Source: an uncultured Oscillospiraceae bacterium
Lineage (GTDB): Bacteria; Bacillota; Clostridia; Oscillospirales; Oscillospiraceae
Assembly (NCBI GenBank): GCA_910587255.1
Contig: CAJUKT010000091.1
Span: forward strand, 1 to 64,000
DNA: 64,000 nt
Direction of reading: 5' to 3'
Numbering within the stretch: the stretch's first letter is position 1; each line of letters starts with the position of its first letter. Both the position numbers and the translations under genes were made by a program. Positions 1-6,724 of the stretch are shown piece by piece. The notes below the pieces were generated by a model, which was not told the origin of the DNA, searched no databases, and saw nothing but the letters and a program-made list of their open reading frames with translations.

Positions 1-230
1 GAGTCGGTGGCGTTTTTGCCGGTGGTGTAGCTGTACTGCTGGAAGGGGGTGATGGCGTGCTCCAGCAGCAGGGGCTTCCAGCTGCCCATATTGGGGGCGG
101 TCCAGTCGCCGTAGATGCGCTTGATGGTGGCCGAGCCGTACACCGCCACCTCCGCCATGATCTCCCGCAGGGCGGTGCGGGGGGCGTTGTCCGCGTCGAT
201 GAGGACGGCGAGACGAAGTTCGTTTTCCAT
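1..230 (-). CDS. NYN-domain (PIN-like) protein, 3' part outside window
   Basis: The minus strand opens with ATG at 228-230 and stays open to the window edge, giving 76 visible residues. The N-terminus LAVLIDADNAP is the first acidic motif of NYN/LabA-type PIN-like domains. It is followed by IYGDWT, a W-K-P-L stretch, QQ.SYTTGKNATD, the usual second block of the family. These proteins are predicted metal-dependent RNases; the target is unknown. AAAGGAGAG lies just upstream of the start. Only the N-terminal part is visible, so any C-terminal OST-HTH domain cannot be judged. Confidence 0.85.
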   Translation of the reverse strand, partial: MENELRLAVLIDADNAPRTALREIMAEVAVYGSATIKRIYGDWTAPNMGSWKPLLLEHAITPFQQYSYTTGKNATD

Positions 231-272
231 GGCAGGCTCTCCTTTTCGCGTCGTTGCCGGGCTGTGAAAGCC

Positions 273-278
273 AGTATA
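273..278 (-). promoter_or_regulatory. -10 box for the NYN gene
   Basis: Read on the minus strand this is TATACT preceded by TGA, an extended -10, about 40 bp upstream of the NYN start codon. No good -35 is visible. Weak, position-supported call. Confidence 0.4.
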
Positions 279-323
279 TCACAGGCGCGGGCGAAAGGCC
301 AGAGCAAAAATTTTTTTCTGCCC

Positions 324-350
324 TGCAACAATATGCACCGCCAAGGCGTG
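324..350 (+). promoter_or_regulatory. Candidate ECF-type autoregulated promoter
   Basis: TGCAAC at 324-329 and CGTG at 347-350 are separated by 17 bp. This resembles the AAC/CGT promoters used by Firmicutes ECF sigma factors, and it lies 63 bp upstream of an ECF sigma gene. Family knowledge suggests autoregulation. A perfect 10-bp hairpin (369-378 with 387-396) follows just upstream of the ribosome-binding site. Confidence 0.4.
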
Positions 351-412
351 TTATGGGTAGAAGGGATTGCGCAAAGCCACCCTTCGGGCTTTGCGCCGGA
401 AGGAGGGGGAGA

Positions 413-892
413 ATGGAGTGCTCCAACCGGTTGGATGAATTGGTGGTCAAATATGAAAACACCCTGTTCCGGGCGGCGCTGGCCATTTTGGGCGACGTTC
501 AGGAGGCGGAGGACGCGGTGCAGGACACCTTCCTGCGCTATCTGGAAAAGCGCCCTGCGTTCCGGGACGGGGAGCACGAGAGGGCCTGGCTGCTGAAGGT
601 GACGGCCAACCGCTGCAAAAGCGCGCTGCGGGTTTGGAAGCGCCGCCCTACGGTGGAGCTGCTGGACATATACCCCGCCCCGGAGGAGGACGGCGGCCGG
701 GAGCTGGTGGAGGCCATCCTGGCCCTGCCCGCCAGCCAGCGCGCGGCGGTGCACCTGCACTATTACGAGGGCTACACCTCGGAAGAGATCGGGGCCATCC
801 TGGGCCGGCGGCCCGGGACGGTGCGCTCCCATTTGAGCCGGGCGCGGGACGCGCTGCGGCGGTATTTATCTGATGAAGAAGGGGAAGGCTGA
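413..892 (+). CDS. ECF-type RNA polymerase sigma-70 factor
   Basis: A 159-residue sigma factor. Region 2 is around residues 5-65 (LAILGDVQEAEDAVQDTFL is the typical sigma-2 helix). Region 4 is around 100-152, with the helix-turn-helix YEGYTSEEIGAILG...TVRSHLSRARDALR. The start at 413 was chosen because AAGGAGGGGG lies 6 bases upstream; the frame is open further upstream without a ribosome-binding site. The stop TGA at 890-892 almost touches the next start, so the two genes form one operon. That membrane protein is the likely anti-sigma partner. The trigger is unknown. Confidence 0.93.
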   Translation: MECSNRLDELVVKYENTLFRAALAILGDVQEAEDAVQDTFLRYLEKRPAFRDGEHERAWLLKVTANRCKSALRVWKRRPTVELLDIYPAPEEDGGRELVEAILALPASQRAAVHLHYYEGYTSEEIGAILGRRPGTVRSHLSRARDALRRYLSDEEGEG

Positions 893-893
893 C

Positions 894-2363
894 ATGAGGC
901 AATATAAAAGCTATATGGATCATGTGAAGGTGTCCGGCGACCTCCACCGAAGGCTGGCGGAGCTGGAGGGGCCGGGAAAACGTCCCGTGCCGTGGGTAAA
1001 ATACGCCTCCCTGGCTGCGGCGCTGGCGCTGGTGTGCGGCCTGGGGGGCTTCGGGGCCTGGGCGGCCCATATCAACAGCCGCAGGGCTCTGCTGCGGTCC
1101 GATCCCTCCGCCTATCAGGGGGTGTACCCGGAGGTGGGCGGGGTGAACGAGCCCGACATCGCCCTGGAGGAGCCCGGAGATGCGGCGCAGCCGGGTATGC
1201 GGACCCTGGGCGGCTACGAGGTGGCCGAGGACGGAGCGGCGGCCTACTATGTGTTGCCCTATATCGAGTATGGCCCGCCATCCGGCTCCGTGATGAATTC
1301 CTCTCTGGCAAGGCCAGACGGGGAATTGCGGGATGCCGGCAGGGACGACGTGCTGGCGCTGGTGGGAGGCGAGGAGGCGCTCACAGCCCATTTGAACTGG
1401 GGGGAGTGCGAATTTCGCGGCACGGTGGGCTTTGAGGCCGACGGAACAGTGTGTATGATGAGCCTGTGGGGGGAAGGGGCGGATACCGCCTTTAGTCTGG
1501 AGGTGTCCCCCGGCCGGATACCCCCTACCTGCTATGTGGTAATTGGGGAGGAGCGCACCATCACCGATGTGTGGGGCGTGGAGGTCAGCGGCGTGAACAG
1601 GGCGGGGGCCTACGGAGATGCGGAGCGGGGTGTCTATATGGATGTGTCCCGGGAGCTGCAGTTTATCGCTAAGGGCGTGGGCTGCCGCCTCAAGGTCTAT
1701 GGCACCCAGGACCAGGCGGTGGAGGAGCTTGCATCCCGGTTTGTCCGCTGGGCTGTTTTGGAGGGGCTGGATCTGTCCGCGATCAGCCCGGACGGGGCCA
1801 AGCCGGTGGAGGCCAGCCCAGACTACTCCGTGGGCGAGCCCAACTGGGACGACAGCGGCGAGGGCTGGATCTGCCCCGGCTGCGGGGCGTATATCGAAGC
1901 GGGCGTGGAGCATGACCACACCCAGGACGGCTGCGACCCCTACGGCTATGCCATCAATGGCTATGACCCCGATGAGGTGGCGGACCGCGGATACGATCCG
2001 GGCGAGGTGGTCCCGGAGGCCGACAGCTGGCTCACCTGCCGGACCTGCGGCGGGGGCGTCCCGGATGGGACGGAGCACTACTGCAAGCCGGACGGCTCCG
2101 GCGGCCATGTCTGCGGCCTGTGCGGCGCGGCGTTCCCGGAGGGGAAGGTGCACAGCCATGAGGTGTGCGGACTTCCCCTGGCTCCCGAGACCTGGACCTG
2201 CGAAACCTGCGGTGAGTCCGTCCAGCATGGGATGGCCCACGACTGTACGATGTGCAGCGGCTACCCGGCGCCGCACATCTGCGAGATGTGCGGCGAGGCC
2301 TACCCGGAGGGCACGGCCCACGCCTGCCGCCAGGAGGGCCACCACCAGGGAAGCCATCACTGA
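894..2363 (+). CDS. Membrane-anchored putative anti-sigma factor with five CxxC ribbon motifs
   Basis: 489 residues from ATG 894, which has a ribosome-binding site at 880-888; an in-frame ATG at 873 lies inside the sigma gene. A short cytoplasmic part (about 1-36, VSGDLHRRLAEL resembles anti-sigma N-termini) precedes one membrane helix at about 38-58. The long part beyond has no recognised domain. The C-terminal ~160 residues hold five spaced ribbons: CPGCG..GVEHDH, CRTCG..GTEHYC, CGLCG..GKVHSH, CETCG..GMAHDC and CEMCG..GTAHAC. Each has CxxCG and a His-Cys/His pair about 12 residues later, as in zinc ribbons. Anti-sigma function is inferred from operon position and topology. Confidence 0.7.
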   Translation: MRQYKSYMDHVKVSGDLHRRLAELEGPGKRPVPWVKYASLAAALALVCGLGGFGAWAAHINSRRALLRSDPSAYQGVYPEVGGVNEPDIALEEPGDAAQPGMRTLGGYEVAEDGAAAYYVLPYIEYGPPSGSVMNSSLARPDGELRDAGRDDVLALVGGEEALTAHLNWGECEFRGTVGFEADGTVCMMSLWGEGADTAFSLEVSPGRIPPTCYVVIGEERTITDVWGVEVSGVNRAGAYGDAERGVYMDVSRELQFIAKGVGCRLKVYGTQDQAVEELASRFVRWAVLEGLDLSAISPDGAKPVEASPDYSVGEPNWDDSGEGWICPGCGAYIEAGVEHDHTQDGCDPYGYAINGYDPDEVADRGYDPGEVVPEADSWLTCRTCGGGVPDGTEHYCKPDGSGGHVCGLCGAAFPEGKVHSHEVCGLPLAPETWTCETCGESVQHGMAHDCTMCSGYPAPHICEMCGEAYPEGTAHACRQEGHHQGSHH

Positions 2364-2368
2364 CACCT

Positions 2369-2398
2369 GCCCCGCCCGGCAAAGCCGGGCGGGGCTTT
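2369..2398 (+). terminator. Intrinsic terminator after sigma/anti-sigma operon
   Basis: A perfect 12-bp GC stem (2369-2380 with 2384-2395) with an AAA loop is followed by a short TTT tract, 5 bases after the stop codon. Confidence 0.8.
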
Positions 2399-2402
2399 CC
2401 TC

Positions 2403-2431
2403 TTGCGCCGCCGCCGGAAGTCTGCTATAAT
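2403..2431 (+). promoter_or_regulatory. Sigma-A promoter for the WYL regulator
   Basis: TTGCGC, 17 bp, TATAAT, with TG one base before the -10 (extended -10). It lies 59 bp upstream of the WYL gene. Confidence 0.65.
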
Positions 2432-2489
2432 ATCCCTGAATATGGGACTTTATTTCTGCTAGGATAGGTCTGAAAGGAGGGGAGCGGCC

Positions 2490-3497
2490 ATGGCAAAGAC
2501 AGTCCATTACAAGCGCAAGCTGCCCATTCTGGCCAGGCTGCTGCTGGAGCGCAGCGACGATGAGCACCCAATTTCCCGCCGGGAGATGCAGGAGGAGCTG
2601 GAGCGGTGGGGGCTGTCCGCCGAGCGCAAGAGCCTGTATGACGACATGGAACAGCTGCGGGAGCTTGGGCTGGACGTGCAGGCGCGCCGGGGGAAAAACG
2701 GGGGCTGGTACATCGGGGCGCGGGATTTTGAGCTGGCGGAGCTGAAGCTGCTGGTGGACGCGGTGCAGTCCAGCCGCTTCCTCACCGAGCGCAAGAGCGA
2801 CGCCCTCATCCGCAAGCTGGAGGGGCTCACCAGCGTCCACCAGGCCCGGCAGCTCCAGCGGCAGGTGTATGTGGACCGGCGGGTCAAGACCATGAACGAG
2901 AGCATTTTCTATAACGTGGACCGGCTCCAGGGGGCTATCGCCGGAAACAGGGCGGTCACCTTCCGCTACTTTGAGTATAACGCCGGGCGGGAGCGGGTGT
3001 TTCGCCGGGCGGGGGAACGCTACCGCCTCACCCCCTATGGGCTGATCTGGGACAGCGAAAACTACTATCTGGCCGGATGGGACGAGCTGCGCCGCGAGGT
3101 GCGCCACTACCGGGTGGATAAGATGGCGGACATTGTGGTGTCCAAGTCCAAGGGCCACCCCCGGGGGGAGTGGACGGCGGAGGGCTATGCCCGCAAGCAC
3201 TTCGGCATGTTCTCCGGCGCGTCCTGCCGGCTCAAGCTGCGGTGTGAGGACCGGCTGGCCGGGGTGGTTATCGACCGCTTCGGGCTGGAGGTTCCGCTGA
3301 TCCCCGACGGGGAGGGGTATTTCACCGTCACTGTGGATCTGGTGGTCAGCCCGCCGCTGTGGGGGTGGCTGTTCGGTCTGGGGCCGGGGGTGGAGGTGCT
3401 GGCCCCGGACTGGGCGGCGGCGGATTTTGCCGGGCGGCTGGAGCAGGCGGCGGCGCTGTACCGAAACCGCCTGCCCCGGGAGGAGCGGGGGGAATAA
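2490..3497 (+). CDS. WYL-domain transcriptional regulator
   Basis: 335 residues, normal for the family. An N-terminal winged helix (about 5-65, SRREMQEELERWGLSAERKSLYDDMEQL as a DeoR/HTH_11-like fold) is followed by a linker. The WYL ligand-binding domain is at about 145-215, with RVTF-like RAVTFRYF and RLTPYGLIWDSENYYLAGW. A WCX C-terminal extension ends the protein. AGGAGGGG sits 8 bases before ATG 2490. Such proteins sense nucleotides or nucleic acids and control nearby genes; the ligand here is unknown. It has its own promoter and is followed within 70 bp by the next gene, which may be cotranscribed. Confidence 0.9.
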   Translation: MAKTVHYKRKLPILARLLLERSDDEHPISRREMQEELERWGLSAERKSLYDDMEQLRELGLDVQARRGKNGGWYIGARDFELAELKLLVDAVQSSRFLTERKSDALIRKLEGLTSVHQARQLQRQVYVDRRVKTMNESIFYNVDRLQGAIAGNRAVTFRYFEYNAGRERVFRRAGERYRLTPYGLIWDSENYYLAGWDELRREVRHYRVDKMADIVVSKSKGHPRGEWTAEGYARKHFGMFSGASCRLKLRCEDRLAGVVIDRFGLEVPLIPDGEGYFTVTVDLVVSPPLWGWLFGLGPGVEVLAPDWAAADFAGRLEQAAALYRNRLPREERGE

Positions 3498-3561
3498 GGC
3501 TCGCATAAAATGGGGAGACTGTTCCAAAACGGGGATTTACCCGGGGTTGGAGGGGCTTTCC

Positions 3562-4209
3562 ATGGAGCGTACACAGCTGGGACGGGAATTTTTCGAGCTG
3601 GGCCTGGGCCTGGGCAGGCTGGGCACGGTGCTCATCGGCAGCGGCGGCGGCTCACTGGCCCGGGCGCTGGCCCGGGCGGCGGGGTGCGGCGCGGCCCTGG
3701 CCGGGGGGGAGGTCAAGTTTCACGACGGCGGCTGCGCCGCCTGCGGGACGTGGCTGGCCCGGTACTACCAATACCCCGCCGCCCTGTTCGTCCGGCAGGA
3801 CGGGGCGCGGGTGGAGCGCTTCCTCACCGACGGGCGGGGGAGGCCGCTGACGCCCCCTGACGGGGCGGGGGAGGAGGCCCCCTGCGCTGGGGAGTGGGAT
3901 ATGCTGGCCGGGGCGGACTGCGCCTGGGCGGCCGCCCGGGCGGGGAGCTTCCGGGAGGGCCGGGGGACGGCGTGGGCCCAGGGCCCCGCCGCGCTGACCA
4001 TGGCGCTGGAGCGGCTGGGGTATGAGGTGACGGACCGGCCCGTCCCCGGGGCGGTGTGCTTTGAGGCGGACCGGGAGGGCTTTGTCCTGCGGGCTGACGG
4101 GGTGGCGCTGGAGGGGGAGGACGCCCTGTCGGGGCTGGCGGACTACGGCGCGCAGCCCCGGGCGGTGCCTGCCTTCCGCCCCGGGGAGGACAGGGGCGGC
4201 ACGGCTTGA
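3562..4209 (+). CDS. Hypothetical protein, faintly phosphohexomutase-like
   Basis: 215 residues from ATG 3562, preceded by TTGGAGGGG; the frame is open further upstream but overlaps the WYL gene. I do not recognise it firmly. The segment LGTVLIGSGGG..ARALARAAGCGAALAGGEVKF and then FVRQDG..FLTDGRGRPLT recalls the order of elements in domain 1 of alpha-D-phosphohexomutases. The catalytic TASHNP serine loop is absent and the protein is far too short. It is very rich in Ala, Gly and Arg. The reading is supported by codon-position GC bias and the ribosome-binding site. Function unknown. Confidence 0.55.
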   Translation: MERTQLGREFFELGLGLGRLGTVLIGSGGGSLARALARAAGCGAALAGGEVKFHDGGCAACGTWLARYYQYPAALFVRQDGARVERFLTDGRGRPLTPPDGAGEEAPCAGEWDMLAGADCAWAAARAGSFREGRGTAWAQGPAALTMALERLGYEVTDRPVPGAVCFEADREGFVLRADGVALEGEDALSGLADYGAQPRAVPAFRPGEDRGGTA

Positions 4210-4235
4210 CAGCGCCGCCGGGGCTGTGGTAGAAT
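4206..4235 (+). promoter_or_regulatory. Promoter reading toward the MFS gene
   Basis: TTGACA (4206-4211), 18 bp, TAGAAT (4230-4235). The -35 box overlaps the stop codon of the preceding gene. Confidence 0.6.
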
Positions 4236-4237
4236 TT

Positions 4238-4298
4238 TCGCCGGACCCATTGTGGGTCCGGCGATTTTCGCGTCCGTCTGCCAGGGCGGACTTTTTTT
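4238..4298 (+). terminator. Two-hairpin terminator/attenuator between promoter and MFS gene
   Basis: Hairpin 1 is a perfect 12-bp stem (4238-4249 with 4253-4264) followed by TTTT. Hairpin 2 (4272-4278 with 4285-4291, one G-U pair) is followed by seven T. Both lie downstream of the 4206 promoter. They could end the upstream gene, attenuate the MFS transcript, or both. Confidence 0.7.
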
Positions 4299-4461
4299 AG
4301 AAGCTGTACGAATAGCCGAAGTATTCAGATTGGCGAGCCAAAATTGCCGGTGGCAAGGCGAAAAATCGCGGGAATACTTGGTGTATTTCAAGATTTTTCA
4401 ACGCAGCCAGTGGGCAATTTGGGCCGTAAAGCTGGGTGCTGAGGCTATTGGTACAGCTTCT
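4299..4461 (+). repeat. 163-bp palindromic MITE-like element
   Basis: The ends are 19-bp inverted repeats with one mismatch (AGAAGCTGTAC.AATAGCC on each side). The interior continues the symmetry: GAAAAATC...GGAATACTTGG on the left is mirrored by a near-complement on the right, so nearly the whole element folds back on itself. It encodes no convincing protein and is more AT-rich than its surroundings. No clear target-site duplication is visible. It sits between the attenuator and the MFS ribosome-binding site. Confidence 0.7.
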
Positions 4462-4495
4462 GAATGCCGCGCAGGCGCCGCGGGGAAGGAGAGAT

Positions 4496-5770
4496 ATGGA
4501 AGAAAACAAACCAAGACAGGGGCTGTGGACCCGGGATTTCACCATTATCACTTTGGGCAGCGTGGTGTCGATGATCGGCAACTCCCTGTCCGGCTTCGCG
4601 CTGAGCATGATGGTGCTGGATTACACCGGCTCCACCTTTCTCTACTCGCTGTTTATCGTGTGCTTCCAGCTGCCCATGCTGGTGTGCCCCATCCTGGCCG
4701 GGCCGTACCTGGACCGCATGAGCCGGAAAAAGGTGATCTACCGGCTGGATTTTTTGTCGGCGGGGCTGTACTTCGGGCTGTTCTGGCTGCTGCGGGGCGG
4801 GTGGTTCAGCTATCCGCTGCTGCTAGGGGGCTGCGTGGTGGTGGGGGCCATCAACGCGGTGTACCTGGTGGCCTACGACAGCTTTTATCCCAACCTCATC
4901 ACCGAGGGGAATTATTCCAAGGCATACTCCATCTCCAGTATGCTCTGGCCGCTGGCGGCCATGTCCACCCCCATCGCCGCCCTGGTGTATGACAAGCTGG
5001 GCAGCGCCACCCCCCTGTTCGCCTTCAACGCCCTGTGCTTTTTCGCCGCCGCCAGCTTCGAGCGCACCATCCGCTACCAGGAGACCCACATGGACAAAGC
5101 GCCCCCGGCGGACGGCCTGGGGGCGGTCAAGCGGTTCGGCCGGGATTTGCGGGAGGGGCTGTCCTATATCGCGGGGGAGAAGGGCCTGCTGGTGATCACG
5201 CTGTATTTCATGGTGTCCGGCATGTCCGGCAATGGGGCGGGCAGCCTTTATCTGCCCTTCTTCCGCAATAACGCGGCCTTGTTCGCCGCCTGGCCGGTGG
5301 CGGCGGTGACGCTGTATGCCATCGTGTCTAATTTCGCGGTGGCGGGGCGGTTCTTGGGCGGGCTGATCCACTACCGGGTCAAGTTTCCCACGGAGAAAAA
5401 GTTTGCCATTGCCTTCACGGTTTACCTGGTGGTGACCGTGCTGGAGGGCACGCTGATGTACCTGCCCATCCCCCTGATGGCCGCCGCCTTTTTCTTTTAC
5501 GGCCTGCTGGGGGTGACCTCCTACAACATCCGCATCGCCGCCACCCAGTCTTACATCCCGGACACCAAGCGGGCCCGGTTCAACGGCACCTTTCAGATGC
5601 TCTCCGCCCTGGGGGGCGTGGCGGGCACCCTGCTGGCGGGCAGCCTGGCCGAGGTGATCCCCGAGCGGCAGGTGGTGCTGATGCTCAGCGCGGTTACCCT
5701 GTGCGCGGTGTGGCTGTTCATGTTCCGGGGGCGCAGGGCGGTGTCCGCTATTTATAACCGGGAGGTTTGA
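4496..5770 (+). CDS. MFS transporter
   Basis: 424 residues from ATG 4496, which has GGGGAAGGAGAG upstream. About twelve membrane helices are visible. The pattern DFTIITLGSVVSMIGNSLSGFALSMMVL at the N-terminus and AGPYLDRMSRKKV between helices 2 and 3 (the MFS loop 2-3 motif) places it in the MFS_3/enterobactin-exporter-like group of drug and metabolite efflux pumps. The substrate is unknown. A terminator-like leader and a palindromic element precede it. Its last 13 codons are duplicated 594 bp downstream (6326-6364). Confidence 0.85.
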   Translation: MEENKPRQGLWTRDFTIITLGSVVSMIGNSLSGFALSMMVLDYTGSTFLYSLFIVCFQLPMLVCPILAGPYLDRMSRKKVIYRLDFLSAGLYFGLFWLLRGGWFSYPLLLGGCVVVGAINAVYLVAYDSFYPNLITEGNYSKAYSISSMLWPLAAMSTPIAALVYDKLGSATPLFAFNALCFFAAASFERTIRYQETHMDKAPPADGLGAVKRFGRDLREGLSYIAGEKGLLVITLYFMVSGMSGNGAGSLYLPFFRNNAALFAAWPVAAVTLYAIVSNFAVAGRFLGGLIHYRVKFPTEKKFAIAFTVYLVVTVLEGTLMYLPIPLMAAAFFFYGLLGVTSYNIRIAATQSYIPDTKRARFNGTFQMLSALGGVAGTLLAGSLAEVIPERQVVLMLSAVTLCAVWLFMFRGRRAVSAIYNREV

Positions 5771-5783
5771 AAAAACCTCATTT
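5762..5783 (+). terminator. Terminator overlapping the MFS stop codon
   Basis: GAGGTTT (5762-5768) pairs with AAACCTC (5773-5779) around a GAAA tetraloop, followed by ATTTT. The stop codon lies in the stem/loop. Confidence 0.65.
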
Positions 5784-5789
5784 TCCCTA

Positions 5790-5818
5790 TTGCGGGAAGA
5801 GATGGGCGGCGTTATAAT
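5790..5818 (+). promoter_or_regulatory. Sigma-A promoter for the lipoprotein gene
   Basis: TTGCGG, 17 bp, TATAAT; about 85 bp upstream of the lipoprotein start. Confidence 0.65.
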
Positions 5819-5904
5819 TATATATACGGTTTTGTGTGCCCTGCTGCGGCAATCCGCTGCGAGTGAAGCTGCATTATATTATAATGAACTGGGAGGGATT
5901 CGGC

Positions 5905-6291
5905 GTGAAAAGGCTTCTAGCCATGGTATTAAGCCTGACCGGCCTTGCGCTGGCGGGGTGCGTATCCCTGGAAAAACCGGCGCCTGACGCGGAAACGCAG
6001 AGCGTTGAAGTAGTTGCGATAGCGCCTTTTGGAAAGGGGTCCTTCGTTGATGGCGGCGCGGAGCGGCCAGAGCCGGTAAAGGACCTGCCGGAGGGTTACG
6101 GATATATCGGAGATTTGGGCGAGGATGAGGCCCTTGACTCCGGGCTGGCGGGATGCAGGATGTACGCAGACCTGGCGCTTGAGCCTTCCGAATGCAGTGA
6201 TGTTTATGTATGCCAGCCTGTTGGGGAGAGCGGCGGGGAATGGGCATATGTTAAATATGTGCGGCTGCTATATGGCGAGGCGGGGATCTGA
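5905..6291 (+). CDS. Small predicted lipoprotein
   Basis: 128 residues from GTG 5905, with GGGAGGG upstream. VKRLLAMVLSLTGLALAGC is a lipoprotein signal peptide ending in an LALAGC lipobox, so the mature protein should be tethered at the outer face of the membrane. The remainder is acidic (GYIGDLGEDEALDSGL) and has no domain I recognise. Longer in-frame starts exist but would add residues before the signal peptide. The gene is less GC-rich than its neighbours and lies between two copies of the MFS gene's 3' end, suggesting that it arrived or was rearranged recently. Confidence 0.7.
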   Translation: MKRLLAMVLSLTGLALAGCVSLEKPAPDAETQSVEVVAIAPFGKGSFVDGGAERPEPVKDLPEGYGYIGDLGEDEALDSGLAGCRMYADLALEPSECSDVYVCQPVGESGGEWAYVKYVRLLYGEAGI

Positions 6292-6325
6292 GAAGTCCGG
6301 CCTATGTGCCTGGCCTGACCTGGAA

Positions 6326-6364
6326 CGCAGGGCGGTGGCCGATGTTTATAACCGGGAGGTGTGA
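6326..6364 (+). repeat. Duplicated 3' end of the MFS gene
   Basis: 39 bp match 5732-5770 with four mismatches, including the codons for the terminal YNREV and stop. A GGAGGT/ACCTCC hairpin follows (6355-6369), paralleling the original terminator. It is a remnant, not a gene. Confidence 0.8.
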
Positions 6365-6388
6365 CCTCCTTTCCCGGACAACAAAACA

Positions 6389-6420
6389 GGACCGGCCCAA
6401 AATTGGGCCGGTCCCTTTTT
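6389..6420. terminator. Bidirectional terminator
   Basis: A perfect 12-bp stem (6389-6400 with 6403-6414) has TTTTT on the plus side. It separates the lipoprotein region from the converging PadR gene. Confidence 0.85.
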
Positions 6421-6421
6421 G

Positions 6422-6724
6422 TCACTCCACGCCCAGCTCCGCCAGCGCGTCCCGCAGGGCCCCCCACCGCCCCAGCAGGGCGGCGTATTTATCCCGGCCC
6501 TGCCCGGTGAGGCGGTAGTACTTCCGGGCGGGGCCGCCGGACACCGCCCCGGCGTACTGCTCCGAGCACCCATCCCGGCACAGCCCCCGCAGCAGGGCAT
6601 AGACGGCGCTCTCCTGGGTGTCGGGGAAGGTGTGGTGGAGGCGGCGCAGCAGCTCGTAGCCGTACTGGTCCCCCTGGGCGAGCAGGTGGAGCAGGCACAG
6701 CTCGATCAGGTCCTTTTTCAGCAT
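6422..6724 (-). CDS. PadR-family transcriptional regulator
   Basis: 100 residues, the size of a minimal PadR. The winged helix is clear: LIELCLLHLLAQGDQYGYELLRRL, then ESAVYALLRGLCRDG and GGPARKYYRLTGQG. PadR proteins repress operons for drug exporters or envelope functions, often their own. It overlaps the end of the upstream membrane gene by 7 bp (ATGCTGA), so the two are translationally coupled. The usual order in this pairing is padR first; here it is second. A likely operator lies upstream of the operon at 7646-7667. Confidence 0.9.
   Translation of the reverse strand: MLKKDLIELCLLHLLAQGDQYGYELLRRLHHTFPDTQESAVYALLRGLCRDGCSEQYAGAVSGGPARKYYRLTGQGRDKYAALLGRWGALRDALAELGVE

Noticed and set aside
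648..3527. 959-codon open frame on the minus strand
   Set aside because: Antisense to three well-supported plus-strand genes; its Pro/Arg/His-rich translation is the usual shadow frame of GC-rich coding DNA.
4252..4992. Open frame running through the palindromic element into the MFS gene in another frame
   Set aside because: Starts inside a terminator stem, crosses a non-coding repeat and then reads MFS out of frame.
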